DNA from: Bradyrhizobiaceae bacterium Ga0074131
GTDB taxonomy: Bacteria; Pseudomonadota; Alphaproteobacteria; Rhizobiales; Xanthobacteraceae
Assembly (NCBI GenBank): GCA_001464035.1
Contig: LNEC01000022.1
Coordinates: 186,001-250,000 of the forward strand
DNA length: 64,000 nucleotides
Reading direction: 5' to 3'
The translations under genes were made by a program, and so were the position numbers. The notes beneath the pieces are model-generated. The model made no database searches. It saw nothing but the letters and a program-made list of their open reading frames with translations, and was not told the origin of the DNA. Positions 44,154-53,098 of this stretch are shown here, one piece after another (positions within the stretch are counted from its first letter, which is position 1; each line of letters begins with the position of its first letter).

Positions 44154-44252
44154 GGCGTTGCCGTAGGGGGCGCCTTTGCCCACCCGGACCGGCTAAGGGT
44201 TGACGGCGATATGCCGCCGCGCCATTGAGCAGTATACCCTTGGAAAGCCGTC

Positions 44253-45548
44253 ATGCCCGTTCGTCTCAATCACAGCAGCGCCGATTTCGCCAGGCAATTC
44301 AGGGGGTTTCTTGGCGCCAAGCGCGAGGTCTCGGCCGATATCGAGGCGGCTGCCCGTGCTATCGTCGACGACGTGGCCGCGCGCGGCGACCCCGCGCTGA
44401 TCGAGGCGACGCGCAAGTTCGACCGGCTCGATCTCGACGCCGGCGGCCTCCGGGTGACCCCGGCCGAAATCGACGCCGCGGTGAAGGCCTGCGACAGCCA
44501 GACGCTCGACGCTCTGGCCTTTGCCCGCGACCGCATCGAGGGTTTCCATGCGCGGCAATTGCCGAAGGACGAGCGCTTCACCGATGCGCTCGGCGTCGAG
44601 CTCGGCTGGCGCTGGAGCGCGATCGACGCCGTTGGCCTCTATGTGCCGGGCGGCACCGCCGCCTATCCGTCCTCGGTGCTGATGAACGCCGTGCCGGCCA
44701 GGGTCGCCGGCGTGCCGCGCGTGGTGATGGTGGTGCCGTCTCCCGATGGCAAGCTCAATCCGCTGGTGCTGGCGGCCGCCCGTCTCGGCGGCGTCAGCGA
44801 AATCTACCGCGTCGGCGGCGCGCAGGCCGTGGCGGCCCTGGCCTACGGCACCGCCACCATCGCGCCGGTGGCGAAAATCGTCGGCCCCGGCAACGCCTAT
44901 GTCGCGGCGGCCAAACGGCTGGTGTTCGGCACGGTCGGCATCGACATGATCGCCGGCCCCTCCGAGGTGCTGGTCATCGCCGACGAGTCGGGCAATGCCG
45001 GCTGGATCGCGGCCGACCTGCTGGCGCAGGCCGAGCACGACGTCAACGCGCAGTCGATCCTGATCACGGACAGCGCCCCGTTGGCCGATGATGTCGAACG
45101 CGCGGTGCAATCGCAGCTCGCCACGCTGCCGCGTGCCGCTATCGCGCGGGCCTCGTGGGACCGGTTTGGCGCCATCATCCTGGTGAAAAACCTCGCCGAT
45201 GCCGTGCCGCTCGCCAATGCCATCGCCGCCGAGCATCTGGAGATCATGACGCGGGATCCGGAAGCGCTGTCGGCCCAGATCCGCAATGCCGGCGCGATCT
45301 TCCTCGGCCCCCATACCCCCGAGGCGATCGGCGACTATGTCGGCGGCTCCAACCACGTGCTGCCGACCGCCCGCTCGGCGCGGTTCTCCTCCGGCCTCGG
45401 CGTACTTGACTTCATGAAGCGAACGTCGATCCTGAAATGCGGGCCGGACCAGCTGCGCGCGTTGGGACCGGCGGCGATGACGCTGGGCAGGGCCGAAGGC
45501 CTCGATGCCCATGCGCGCTCGGTGGGACTGCGCCTCAATCTGTCATGA
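44253..45548 (+). CDS. hisD: Histidinol dehydrogenase
   Basis: This 431-residue zinc enzyme oxidises histidinol to histidine in two steps. Signature segments are the VGLYVPGGTAAYPSSVLMNA loop, GPGNAYVAAAKRLVFG.VGIDMIAGPSEVLV, and AQAEHDVNAQSILIT containing the conserved histidine. The C-terminal ANHVLPT-like NHVLPTARSARFSSGLGV is intact. GGAAAG lies before the ATG. Length is normal. It overlaps the next gene by four bases. Confidence 0.97.
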   Translation: MPVRLNHSSADFARQFRGFLGAKREVSADIEAAARAIVDDVAARGDPALIEATRKFDRLDLDAGGLRVTPAEIDAAVKACDSQTLDALAFARDRIEGFHARQLPKDERFTDALGVELGWRWSAIDAVGLYVPGGTAAYPSSVLMNAVPARVAGVPRVVMVVPSPDGKLNPLVLAAARLGGVSEIYRVGGAQAVAALAYGTATIAPVAKIVGPGNAYVAAAKRLVFGTVGIDMIAGPSEVLVIADESGNAGWIAADLLAQAEHDVNAQSILITDSAPLADDVERAVQSQLATLPRAAIARASWDRFGAIILVKNLADAVPLANAIAAEHLEIMTRDPEALSAQIRNAGAIFLGPHTPEAIGDYVGGSNHVLPTARSARFSSGLGVLDFMKRTSILKCGPDQLRALGPAAMTLGRAEGLDAHARSVGLRLNLS

Positions 45549-46039
45549 CCAGACCCCCGCCAGACGAGGATTCCAACAATCGCATCGTCGCGGTAACGCT
45601 CGACGAGGAATCGATCGGCCGTTCCGGCCCCGATATCGAGCATGAGCGCGCGATCGCGATCTACGACCTGGTCGAGAAAAACCTGTTCGCGCCGGAGGGC
45701 GCCGCCAACGGGCCGTTCACCCTGCATCTCGGCATCACCGGCGCCCGGCTGATGTTCGACATCCGCCGCGAGGACGGCACGCCGGTGGTGGCGCACCTGT
45801 TGTCGCTGACGCCGTTCCGGCGGATCGTGAAGGACTATTTCATGATCTGCGACAGCTATTATCAGGCGATCCGCACCGCCACGCCGGACAAGATCGAGGC
45901 CATCGACATGGGCCGCCGCGGCATTCACGACGAGGGGTCGCGCACCCTGCAGGAACGGCTGAAAGGCAAGGTGCGGCTCGATTTCGAGACCGCCCGCCGG
46001 CTGTTTACGCTGATCACCGTCCTGCACTGGAAGGGTTAG
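45545..46039 (+). CDS. UPF0262 family protein
   Basis: This 164-residue protein belongs to UPF0262. The signature HLGITGARLMFDIR, LSLTPFRRIVKDYFMICDSYY and EAIDMGRRGIHDEGS are all present. It is nearly always placed after hisD in Rhizobiales. Function unknown. The start codon overlaps the hisD stop, so it is coupled. Confidence 0.93.
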   Translation: MTRPPPDEDSNNRIVAVTLDEESIGRSGPDIEHERAIAIYDLVEKNLFAPEGAANGPFTLHLGITGARLMFDIRREDGTPVVAHLLSLTPFRRIVKDYFMICDSYYQAIRTATPDKIEAIDMGRRGIHDEGSRTLQERLKGKVRLDFETARRLFTLITVLHWKG

Positions 46040-46087
46040 GGCATGACCCGAAAAAGTGTGCAGCGGTTCTTCGACAAGATCATGCCC
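46039..46087. repeat. Small dispersed palindromic repeat after UPF0262
   Basis: GGGCATGA at 46039-46046 and TCATGCCC at 46080-46087 are perfect inverted arms, with an inner sequence ACCCGAAAAAGTGTGCAGCG that I recognise from palindromic repeats scattered through Rhizobiales genomes. It occupies almost the whole 65-base gap before the next gene. Confidence 0.75.
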
Positions 46088-46104
46088 CAAATAAAAGAAG
46101 CTTA

Positions 46105-46572
46105 GTGGACGCGCCGCCGCGCGCGCGGGCTCCGCAGGCCGTGCTGTTCGCATGCGGCCTCAACAGCGTGCGTTCGCCGATGGCCGAAAGCCTGCTGCAG
46201 CAGATGTTTCCCCAGGCCCTCTACGTCAAATCCGCCGGCGTCCGCAAAGGCGAACTCGATCCGTTCGCGGTCGCGGTGATGGCGGAACTGGGCCAGGACA
46301 TCTCCGGCCACAAGCCGACCACGTTCGAGGAACTCGACGACTGGGAGGGGCTCAATTTCGACCTCATCATCACGCTGTCGCCCGAGGCGCATCACAAGGC
46401 GCTGGAACTGACCCGGACACTGGCCGCCGATGTCGAATACTGGCCGACCCACGATCCGACCGGCGCCGAGGGCAATCGTGAGCAGAAGCTGCAGGCCTAT
46501 CGCGAGGTCTGCGACACCCTGCTCGCGCGCATCCGCAAGCGGTTTTCCAGGGCCGGCGCGGCAAGCGGGTGA
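46105..46572 (+). CDS. Low molecular weight phosphotyrosine phosphatase-like protein
   Basis: This 155-residue protein has the P-loop CX5R signature of low molecular weight phosphatases and arsenate reductases (VLFACGLNSVRSPMAE, cysteine near residue 17). The general-acid DPTG segment is near residue 126. The family's usual neighbourhood is UPF0262 upstream and infA then maf downstream. I use the GTG start at 46105. Arsenate reduction is possible but its conserved position suggests a housekeeping dephosphorylation. Confidence 0.88.
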   Translation: MDAPPRARAPQAVLFACGLNSVRSPMAESLLQQMFPQALYVKSAGVRKGELDPFAVAVMAELGQDISGHKPTTFEELDDWEGLNFDLIITLSPEAHHKALELTRTLAADVEYWPTHDPTGAEGNREQKLQAYREVCDTLLARIRKRFSRAGAASG

Positions 46573-46734
46573 ATGATGACGCGGGCTGCGGGCCTTCCCT
46601 CTCCCGCAAGCGGGAGAGGGCGCGCACCGAGCATGGTGTCCGAGCATGGCGCACCGAGCGTGGTTGTCTCCCCCAGCGCCTTCCGATAGGTTCCGCGCAA
46701 ATTTCGCCCCGCCCTCCCGCCGACGAAAATCCGC
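46573..46734. repeat. 162-base gap with hairpin repeat where infA is commonly found
   Basis: A perfect hairpin (CCTCTCCCGC / GCGGGAGAGG at about 46598-46619) of a type I recognise as dispersed in rhizobia occupies the left part, followed by a short repeated element (GCGCACCGAGCATGG / GCGCACCGAGCGTGG at about 46621 and 46649). No infA open reading frame is encoded here. Confidence 0.6.
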
Positions 46735-47358
46735 ATGCTAGGCCGTCCCAAATTCGTTCTTGCCTCCGGTTCGCCGCGGCGGCTCAGCCTGCTCAACCAG
46801 GCCGGCATCGAGCCCGATGCGCTGCGTCCGGCCGACGTCGACGAAACCCCGAAGCGGGGCGAACTGCCGCGCGCCTGCGCCAATCGCCTCGCTCGCGCCA
46901 AGGCCGACGCTGCGCTCAAATCGGTGCAGCTCGACGACGAACTGCGCGGCGCCTTCATTCTCGCCGCCGACACCGTGGTCGCGGTCGGCCGCCGCATCCT
47001 GCCCAAGGCCAATCTGGTCGACGAAGCCTCGCAATGCCTGCGGCTGCTGTCGGGGCGCAACCACCGCGTCTACACCGCGATCTGCCTGGTGACGCCGAAG
47101 CAGGCCTTTCGCCAGCGCCTGATCGAGACGAGGGTACGCTTCAAGCGCCTCAGCGAGGACGATATCCAGGCCTATATCGGCTCCGGCGAATGGCGCGGCA
47201 AGGCCGGCGGCTACGCCGTGCAGGGCATCGCCGGCTCGTTCGTGGTCAAGATGGTCGGCTCCTACACCAATGTCGTCGGCCTGCCGCTGTACGAGTCGGT
47301 CACGCTGCTCGGCGGCGAGGGTTATCCGATCCGCTTCGGCTGGCTAAATGCCAGCTGA
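46735..47358 (+). CDS. maf: Maf family nucleotide pyrophosphatase
   Basis: This 207-residue protein is a Maf-type dITP/XTP or dTTP/UTP pyrophosphatase, linked to septum formation and nucleotide-pool cleaning. The N-terminal LASGSPRR motif, the acidic AADTVV motif and the YAVQGIAGSFV segment are intact. It overlaps yacG by 11 bases in a different frame. Confidence 0.95.
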   Translation: MLGRPKFVLASGSPRRLSLLNQAGIEPDALRPADVDETPKRGELPRACANRLARAKADAALKSVQLDDELRGAFILAADTVVAVGRRILPKANLVDEASQCLRLLSGRNHRVYTAICLVTPKQAFRQRLIETRVRFKRLSEDDIQAYIGSGEWRGKAGGYAVQGIAGSFVVKMVGSYTNVVGLPLYESVTLLGGEGYPIRFGWLNAS

Positions 47359-47542
47359 TCCGCCCAACGACGCCGCCCCCGGCAAGGCGGCGGCGAAGAA
47401 GTGCCCGATCTGCGGCAAGCCGACGATCGAGGCCTCGAAACCATTCTGTTCCGAGCGCTGCCGCGACGTCGACCTCAACCGCTGGCTGTCCGGCTCCTAC
47501 GTCGTTCCGGGCCGGCCGGAAGCCGACGAGGACGCCGAATAA
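47348..47542 (+). CDS. yacG: DNA gyrase inhibitor YacG
   Basis: This 64-residue zinc-ribbon protein contains the paired cysteines CPICGKP and FCSERCRDVDL, with the RWL motif typical of YacG, which binds and inhibits DNA gyrase. The zinc motif is intact. Its start overlaps maf by 11 bases. It is the last protein gene before tRNA-Phe. Confidence 0.95.
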   Translation: MPADPPNDAAPGKAAAKKCPICGKPTIEASKPFCSERCRDVDLNRWLSGSYVVPGRPEADEDAE

Positions 47543-47832
47543 CAAAATATCGAAAACAACCCCATGCAAAGGAGGATCGTGTCGCCGGCATGGATGCCCT
47601 GAGCGCGAAAATACTTTGACATGTCGGGCAAATCACCGGCACTATCGTATTTTCACGCAATCTGTAAAAGCGCCCATGGCCCTGCCCGACAGCGGGCTTT
47701 CGCCTGATTTTCCAGCAACTTGGCGGATGACAGAAAGCCGGGCCGCGCCCGGCGGAGCCCACGGCGAAGGCGGTGGACAGGGCTGCCCGGCCTGACTATA
47801 AACCGGCGCTCCCTGGCCCCGCGCCGGGCAGT

Positions 47833-47908
47833 GCCCGGGTAGCTCAGTTGGTAGAGCATGCGACTGAAAATCGCAGTGTCGGTGGTTCGATCCCGCCCCC
47901 GGGCACCA
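47833..47908 (+). tRNA. tRNA-Phe (anticodon GAA)
   Basis: Full cloverleaf with acceptor GCCCGGG / CCCGGGC, D-arm, anticodon stem GCGAC / ATCGC around loop TGAAAA, a variable loop, T-arm with GGTTCGATCC, and encoded CCA at 47906-47908. Anticodon GAA. Confidence 0.97.
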
Positions 47909-48429
47909 GTTCCGAACAGATTTGCGAACCCTCGGCGTCTTTTTGTCCCGTCCGTCCCGAACGTGGCATGTGCGGAGGGTTGCGCGCGGTTTCTGCGGAC
48001 CGGAGTTCGTTGACGATGCGGATAGATCTTCGAAGCGGGTCGCCGCTTGCGTCCTTGGTCGGCGGTTTGGCAAACGAGATCAATCAAACGTTATGGTTGC
48101 GCAACGCGAGGACCGGCAGCTCCTTCTCCAACTGATTGCGGAATGCGCGAAAACGAATAATCCAAGATGGAGGCGACAGCCCGCGTGCCGTCTGTCGCGC
48201 GAGTTCATCTGTTCAAACGCGGTCGCTTGGCGGCGCTTCGCCGTCATCGCGAAACAAGCCGATAACATTGCGCGCCCTCGCTAGTCGCTGACTTTCGTGA
48301 CGGGTCCGATGGCTGCGTAGCGGCTCCCCGTTCGATTACCATGCATCTTTGCCGCAGCGGCGCAGGCAGGAACAAAGTATTTCCTCCAAGGTTATCCGCG
48401 ATCACTCACTGCTGCAACGGAGAACGGCA
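47909..48429. other. 521-base gap after tRNA-Phe
   Basis: I see no supported gene. An open frame on the plus strand (47922-48284) has no ribosome-binding site and no family resemblance. The region from here to about 55.3 kb differs in character from the conserved block to the left, so this may be the edge of an accessory segment. Confidence 0.5.
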
Positions 48430-49005
48430 ATGAAGCGACTTCTAGCAACCACCTGCGCGTTCGCAATTCTAACCGGCGCCGCGTTCGCCCAGAGTTCCAA
48501 TACCCCGAGCCAGACGCCGGCTCAGAAATCGGAAACGGGCCAAACCGGCACGACTTCCCCGCAATCGGCCCAACCTGGTGCGATGGGAACGCCCGCTTCG
48601 CAGTCCGGCGTCCTTCAGCGGGTTGACGGGTCATCGCTGGTGATGACTTTCTATACGGCCAACCCCGCCGACACCCGCGCGACCAAGCTGATCGGTCGGA
48701 GCGTTTACAACCTCAACAATGAGAACATCGGCGAGGTCAACGATCTCATCATCGACAACGGCAAGACCATCAAGGCGATCGTTGTCGGCGTCGGCGGTTT
48801 CCTCGGCATGGGCGAACGCAATGTGGCGATCGCACCTGCTTCGATCGTGATCAGCGAGATGGGAGACGGCGCCGCTCGTCTCGTGGTCAACACCACCAAG
48901 GAAGATCTCACGAAGGCTCAGGCCTTCAACCTAGCTGATGTCGACAAGGCCGGGCCAAACGCTGGCACCACGACTGGAAGCAGCGCTCCTTCAACGAAGA
49001 AGTAA
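48430..49005 (+). CDS. Exported PRC-barrel domain protein
   Basis: This 191-residue protein has a signal peptide (about residues 1-21, MKRLLATTCAFAILTGAAFA) followed by a Gln/Thr/Ser-rich linker and a PRC-barrel domain at about residues 80-165 (SVYNLNNENIGEVNDLIID, the family signature). The C-terminus is Thr/Ser-rich. PRC-barrel proteins are found as stress-response or envelope factors in rhizobia. The ATG is preceded by GGAGAACGGCA. A second PRC-barrel gene lies 0.8 kb downstream. Confidence 0.88.
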   Translation: MKRLLATTCAFAILTGAAFAQSSNTPSQTPAQKSETGQTGTTSPQSAQPGAMGTPASQSGVLQRVDGSSLVMTFYTANPADTRATKLIGRSVYNLNNENIGEVNDLIIDNGKTIKAIVVGVGGFLGMGERNVAIAPASIVISEMGDGAARLVVNTTKEDLTKAQAFNLADVDKAGPNAGTTTGSSAPSTKK

Positions 49006-49172
49006 AGTCACCCGATCGCTGAGGCGCCCGCCGCACTTTTTGCGGCGGCGGTCGCTTCTTCGGCGAATTAGCAGAAGCAGCAGTCAGGTCTGTGCGGCAG
49101 CCAGCGGCGGATTTGGTCGACCCGTGCGGCGCCTGAGGCGTTGTCGACCAATGCTTAGGCGAAGGTTCAAGG

Positions 49173-49492
49173 ATGATGAGATATTCGCGCACAACCGCTT
49201 GTTTGCTTTTTCCCTCGCCGTTTCTGCGCCAGCGCAGGCTGAGATCACGCTGACGCGGGTAGCGTATGCCGCTGGTGTGTTGGTGGTTAACGGAGAAACG
49301 TCGCGTCCAAACCAGCGCGTTACGCTGGACGGACGGTACCGTACGCGCACTGATCGCTTCGGGGAATTCAGCTTTCGTATACGCTATCTGCCACGAGACT
49401 GCAGCATTTCGCTCCGGGCCGGACGCGAGGCGCGCCCCGCTTGGGTAGCCAATTGCGTCATCGCGCGAAACACCCGCCCACCGAGGCCCTAA
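49173..49492 (+). pseudogene. Frameshifted small secreted protein
   Basis: The reading frame that opens at ATG 49173 (MMRYSRTTACLLF, basic then hydrophobic, with AAGG upstream) looks like the first half of a signal peptide but stops after 26 codons. A second frame continues the signal peptide in register (LAVSAPAQAEITLTRVAYAA) and encodes a mature domain with GVLVVNGETSRPNQRVTLDG and FSFRIRYLPRDCSISLRAG to a stop at 49490. A single frame change near the run CTTTTTCCC (about 49207-49215) would join them. The intact form would have about 105 residues. This is either a real frameshift or a sequencing error in the T-run. Confidence 0.5.
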
Positions 49493-49757
49493 ATCCATCC
49501 AAATGACAACAACCTGTGGCAGCCACCGCGGACACCGCTCACAGGAAGAGGTGTGGCCCTCACCGTCGCGGATCTCGCAAAGCCGCAGCACGCATCAGCG
49601 TGTTTTTTCGGCCAGCAGCGAGCCGATCCCTTGATCTTCCAACATCCGCCGGCTTCGTGAAGGGGCAGTTGGTGCGATAATTAATTCTTGGCAATCGTCG
49701 GAACGATATTCTGCGTGACCGATTTTTGCTGGAGAGGGGCACTCCATGGAGTAGCAA

Positions 49758-50609
49758 ATGATCAGCAAGCCAGATCGAAGGAACAGTACCGCGCAAGCCC
49801 TCTGCGGCAGCCATGGCGGGAGCCAGAACGCCGCCGCCCGTCTTCCAAACGTGCCATCGTCGTGCACCAAAGGGATGCGCAGGCGGGCAGGGCTCGTTGC
49901 CGCGGTCTGCGGATACTTGTTGGCCCCGGAAATGGCCTTCGCTCAGCAGCCCTCGACGCAAACCCTGCCGCAGGTAGTGCCGCTCACCGCGCAGGGCGTC
50001 CACCAGGGCTGGCGCGCGTCCGACGTCCTGGGCGACGGTGTTCTCAGCGGGGCCAACGATGAACTGGGAACGGTGAAGAATATTCTGATCGGGAGAGACG
50101 GCAGGATCGAAGCACTGATCGTGGAGAGTGTCAGGCGGCCCGACGTTCCCGAGTTCGTTTTCAGGATTCCGTGGAACAGGGTCGTAGGCATCACGGACCC
50201 AGACCATATCGTCGCCGACATCCCTCTGGGTCAACGGCAACAATTTGGCCTGGATCCGGACAGGAGGGACGGGGCGGTCTCATCGGATCAGTTTCCAGTA
50301 ACCGAGATTATCGGAGACTACGCGCGGCTGCAGGCAGGCCAGGCTTACGGTTACGTCAGCGACGTGGTCTTCACCAAGGACGGCCGAATGCTGGCAGTGC
50401 TGGTGACACGCGATGGAGTTTCCAGCGGCGGCACCTATGCATTCGGCTTTCCAAGGGAACCGGCTGACCGATGGAGTGCCACGGCGAGCTACTACGGTCT
50501 GCCCTACGTAACGCAGGAGCATGCCAACGCGGCCGCAGTTCGCATTGACGCGACACGCTTCGGCGACGGCTCCGATCGGAGCGGGGGCAGGAGGAGTCAG
50601 GCGAACTGA
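49758..50609 (+). CDS. Exported PRC-barrel domain protein (second copy)
   Basis: This protein of 283 residues (244 if it starts at the ATG at 49875) has a hydrophobic segment with an Ala-x-Ala-type cleavage site (AGLVAAVCGYLLAPEMAFA) and two PRC-like repeats: ASDVLGDGVLSGANDELGTVKNILIG and a second at QAYGYVSDVVFTKDGRMLAVLVT. Its signal is closer to the second start, but GGAGTAGCAA precedes the first, so the start is unresolved. It belongs to the same accessory cluster as the PRC gene at 48430. Confidence 0.78.
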   Translation: MISKPDRRNSTAQALCGSHGGSQNAAARLPNVPSSCTKGMRRRAGLVAAVCGYLLAPEMAFAQQPSTQTLPQVVPLTAQGVHQGWRASDVLGDGVLSGANDELGTVKNILIGRDGRIEALIVESVRRPDVPEFVFRIPWNRVVGITDPDHIVADIPLGQRQQFGLDPDRRDGAVSSDQFPVTEIIGDYARLQAGQAYGYVSDVVFTKDGRMLAVLVTRDGVSSGGTYAFGFPREPADRWSATASYYGLPYVTQEHANAAAVRIDATRFGDGSDRSGGRRSQAN

Positions 50610-50698
50610 CCACGGCCCAAAAAGCCCAGGCGCTGTCAGCCTCGTTGGGTGCGCGCGAAATCGCACTCACCGCGGCTTTGATACGCTCGCCAGAATAG

Positions 50699-51721
50699 CT
50701 ACTTCGGCTCCTGTGGAGTCGACAGCAGCCTTGCGATCCACTCCGTGCCGCGGAAGTGCGCGCAGATGACGACGATCGCTGCCGTAAGCGGCACCGCAAT
50801 TAACGCCCCGGCAATGCCCCAAACCCAACCCCAGAACGCGAGCGCTACCACGATGGCGATAGGGGAGAGCGCCAGGCTGCGACCCTGCAATGTCGGATAG
50901 ATGAAGTTGCTCACAAGTATCTGCAGCCCGGCAAAACCAAAAAAGACCACCAGCGTCATGGTCACGCTCTGGAATTGAATGATGGCGTAGAGGGTTGGCG
51001 GGATGATGCCGATGAAATTTCCGATGACGGGAACGAAGTTCAGCAGGAAGTTCAGAATCCCCCAAACGAGTGCAAGCTCGAGTCCAATGGCAAAGGCCCA
51101 CAAAGCTGAAGCGACTCCCGTGATCAAGCTGGTGAGCGCCGTTACACCGAGATACTGGCGAACCTTCGTGGCGATCTCATCGACAGTATCGATCAGTTCC
51201 CGCCGGTCGGTTGCCGTCAGGGCTGCGCGGATTTTTTTGCCCATCGCGGGGACTTCCGGAAGTCCGAGGATGACGAGTATGCTGATGAAGCCGAGATAGA
51301 CAAAAACAGTATAGCCGTTCGACAGCAGCGTCTGGCCGAACGCAATCAGACGCGCATAACCTTCCTGGCCGCCGAATCCTTCAAGACCCCACTGCGCTGC
51401 CCGATCGGTCAGCGACGTGTATATGCTGGCAAACTGGTCCTGATTCTGGCCGAACGCGCGCACGACCTGCGCGGTGGAAAAGTACACCGCTCCAATGAAG
51501 CCGACAGAGATGAAAAGCAGAACCAGGATCGTGATCAGATAACTGACTTTTGAAGGAAGCACCCGGTCGAGCCACGGTTTGATCGGCCAGATGGCCGCAA
51601 TTACGACGATGGCGGCGGCCAGGGGCATCGTGACGGCATAACTCGCTCGCAAGCCGGCAATCACGAGCAAGGCCAGGATCACGGCCAACATTCGATTCCG
51701 GATCGGGTCGGATTCAATCAC
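50699..51721 (-). CDS. AI-2E family transporter
   Basis: This 340-residue protein belongs to the AI-2E/PerM permease family. About seven to eight membrane helices are visible, with the segment SNFIYPTLQGRSLALSPIAIVVALAFWGWVWG typical of the C-terminal half. Known members export or import signals such as autoinducer-2 or move cations. The GTG start at 51721 overlaps the stop of the YihY gene by eight bases, so they are coupled. A longer reading to 51814 has no support. Confidence 0.85.
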   Translation of the reverse strand: MIESDPIRNRMLAVILALLVIAGLRASYAVTMPLAAAIVVIAAIWPIKPWLDRVLPSKVSYLITILVLLFISVGFIGAVYFSTAQVVRAFGQNQDQFASIYTSLTDRAAQWGLEGFGGQEGYARLIAFGQTLLSNGYTVFVYLGFISILVILGLPEVPAMGKKIRAALTATDRRELIDTVDEIATKVRQYLGVTALTSLITGVASALWAFAIGLELALVWGILNFLLNFVPVIGNFIGIIPPTLYAIIQFQSVTMTLVVFFGFAGLQILVSNFIYPTLQGRSLALSPIAIVVALAFWGWVWGIAGALIAVPLTAAIVVICAHFRGTEWIARLLSTPQEPK

Positions 51722-52628
51722 TTTGGCTATCCCAGGAGCGTGAACTGGATGGGACTTGCATTTCCCGCTGACGACGCTGCGCTGCGGCGTCGAGTTCGGC
51801 GCCAAACAGTACAACGATGGTTGAAAGCCAGATCCAGATCATGAATCCGATCACGGCGCCGAGCGAGCCGTAGAGCTCAGCGAAGCTCACGAATCTCGCG
51901 ACGAACCACTCGAACAGAATTGAGGTGCCAACCCAGAGCACCGATGCGACCACGCTTCCCATGGCGATCCAGCGCCATTCCGCATTCTCACGATTCGAAC
52001 CGAAGCGATACATCAGAGCAAGCGCCAAGCCGACTACGACGAGCAGAAGTGGCCAACGCAGCAAGCTCACTATCAGTGAAGAGGCTTCGCCAAGCCCGAC
52101 GCCGTCAAGGGCGACCGGCAAGACAAAAACAACACCGATGACAAAAAGCAGGAAGACGATAAAGCCAATGGTAAAGACCAGTGAGATTGCGGTCAACTTG
52201 ATGAAGCCGCGCTTTTCCTCCGTGTCGTGGATTACGTTGAGCGCGTTGAAGAGTGCCCGGATTCCCTTCGTCGTACTCCACAGCAGAATGGCAAATCCCA
52301 GCAACGGCACGAAAAGCAAACTACGCGACGACTCTCCTTGCTGCTCAGCGAAGCGCCGGGTCTGCCTGGCGATGATTTCCACCGCCTGTTGAGGCAACAC
52401 CGATGGAAGAGCCGCTACGAGTGGGCCGCCGTTCTCAGGGTCGGCGAAAATGCTGTACAGCGACACCGTCGCTCCGATGCCTGGAAAGGTTGCAAGCAGC
52501 ACGAAGAAAGCAACCCCGGCGGAAACCAGGGTTACGCGGTCACCACGAGCCTTTCGGCCAGCCTGCCAGACTATTTCGATCGGGCCGGTTGCAGGCATCG
52601 TCCAATCTTTCCAGGCTCGCTCAGGCAC
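51714..52628 (-). CDS. YihY/virulence factor BrkB family membrane protein
   Basis: This 304-residue protein has about six membrane helices and the family segments SAGVAFFVLLATFPGIGATVSLYS, WSTTKGIRALFNALNVIHD and YGSLGAVIGFMIWIWLS. It is sometimes labelled ribonuclease BN, which is now known to be wrong. The function is unknown; it is often near stress genes. It is co-transcribed with the AI-2E gene. Confidence 0.9.
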   Translation of the reverse strand: MPERAWKDWTMPATGPIEIVWQAGRKARGDRVTLVSAGVAFFVLLATFPGIGATVSLYSIFADPENGGPLVAALPSVLPQQAVEIIARQTRRFAEQQGESSRSLLFVPLLGFAILLWSTTKGIRALFNALNVIHDTEEKRGFIKLTAISLVFTIGFIVFLLFVIGVVFVLPVALDGVGLGEASSLIVSLLRWPLLLVVVGLALALMYRFGSNRENAEWRWIAMGSVVASVLWVGTSILFEWFVARFVSFAELYGSLGAVIGFMIWIWLSTIVVLFGAELDAAAQRRQREMQVPSSSRSWDSQSD

Positions 52629-52784
52629 CCACGACAGCTCATGTCCCCGGTGTCGCGCGCCCGGAACATCTCGACGGCACTGCGGTTAACGCATTGGAAG
52701 ATAAACAGTTCGAAGAAGCAGTTCGAAGTGCCAATTTCTGACCAAGTCCAACGCCCAGCTTTAACGCCAAGCCTGGAGAAACAG

Positions 52785-53054
52785 ATGACCAAACAACCCC
52801 GGCAACCCTCCGGTAAACCCAAAGTTCGGACAGAAGCACCGGACCGAGCGGCGGCGGCGGCGCGTGATCCTGATTCGGGGGCAAAAAATCGACCGGGGTT
52901 TGACCTCGGCGGTGCGGTTGGCGATGCCAAACCGGACCAGAGAGATCATGCCAGGAATTCAACGATCCAGGGCCGAGACGCGGCGGGCATCAGGGCGACG
53001 GGGAAAGTGCAGAGTGCCATTGCCGGCGTAAAAAATTGGCTACGGCGTAAATAA
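52785..53054 (+). CDS. Small hydrophilic protein
   Basis: This 89-residue protein starts MTKQPRQPSGKPKVRTEAP and is rich in Lys, Arg, Ala and Asp, with no hydrophobic segment. The ATG is preceded by TGGAGAAACAG, a good ribosome-binding site. The central segment PGFDLGGAVGDAKPDQRDHAR looks like a disordered, charge-rich stress-type protein. I do not recognise a family. Confidence 0.55.
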   Translation: MTKQPRQPSGKPKVRTEAPDRAAAAARDPDSGAKNRPGFDLGGAVGDAKPDQRDHARNSTIQGRDAAGIRATGKVQSAIAGVKNWLRRK

Positions 53055-53098
53055 TCCATGCAGGTACAGGCAACATTTGACCTCAGCCCGGTCGGCTT

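Noticed and set aside
47922..48284. 120-codon plus-strand frame after tRNA-Phe
   Set aside because: No ribosome-binding site, arginine-rich composition and no family; treated as chance.
48926..49591. 221-codon minus-strand frame opposite the small secreted gene
   Set aside because: It covers the end of the PRC gene and the frameshifted gene in reverse, and looks like a high-GC artefact.
51714..52628. Ribonuclease BN label for the YihY protein
   Set aside because: YihY/BrkB proteins are membrane proteins without a nuclease site; true RNase BN is a different protein.
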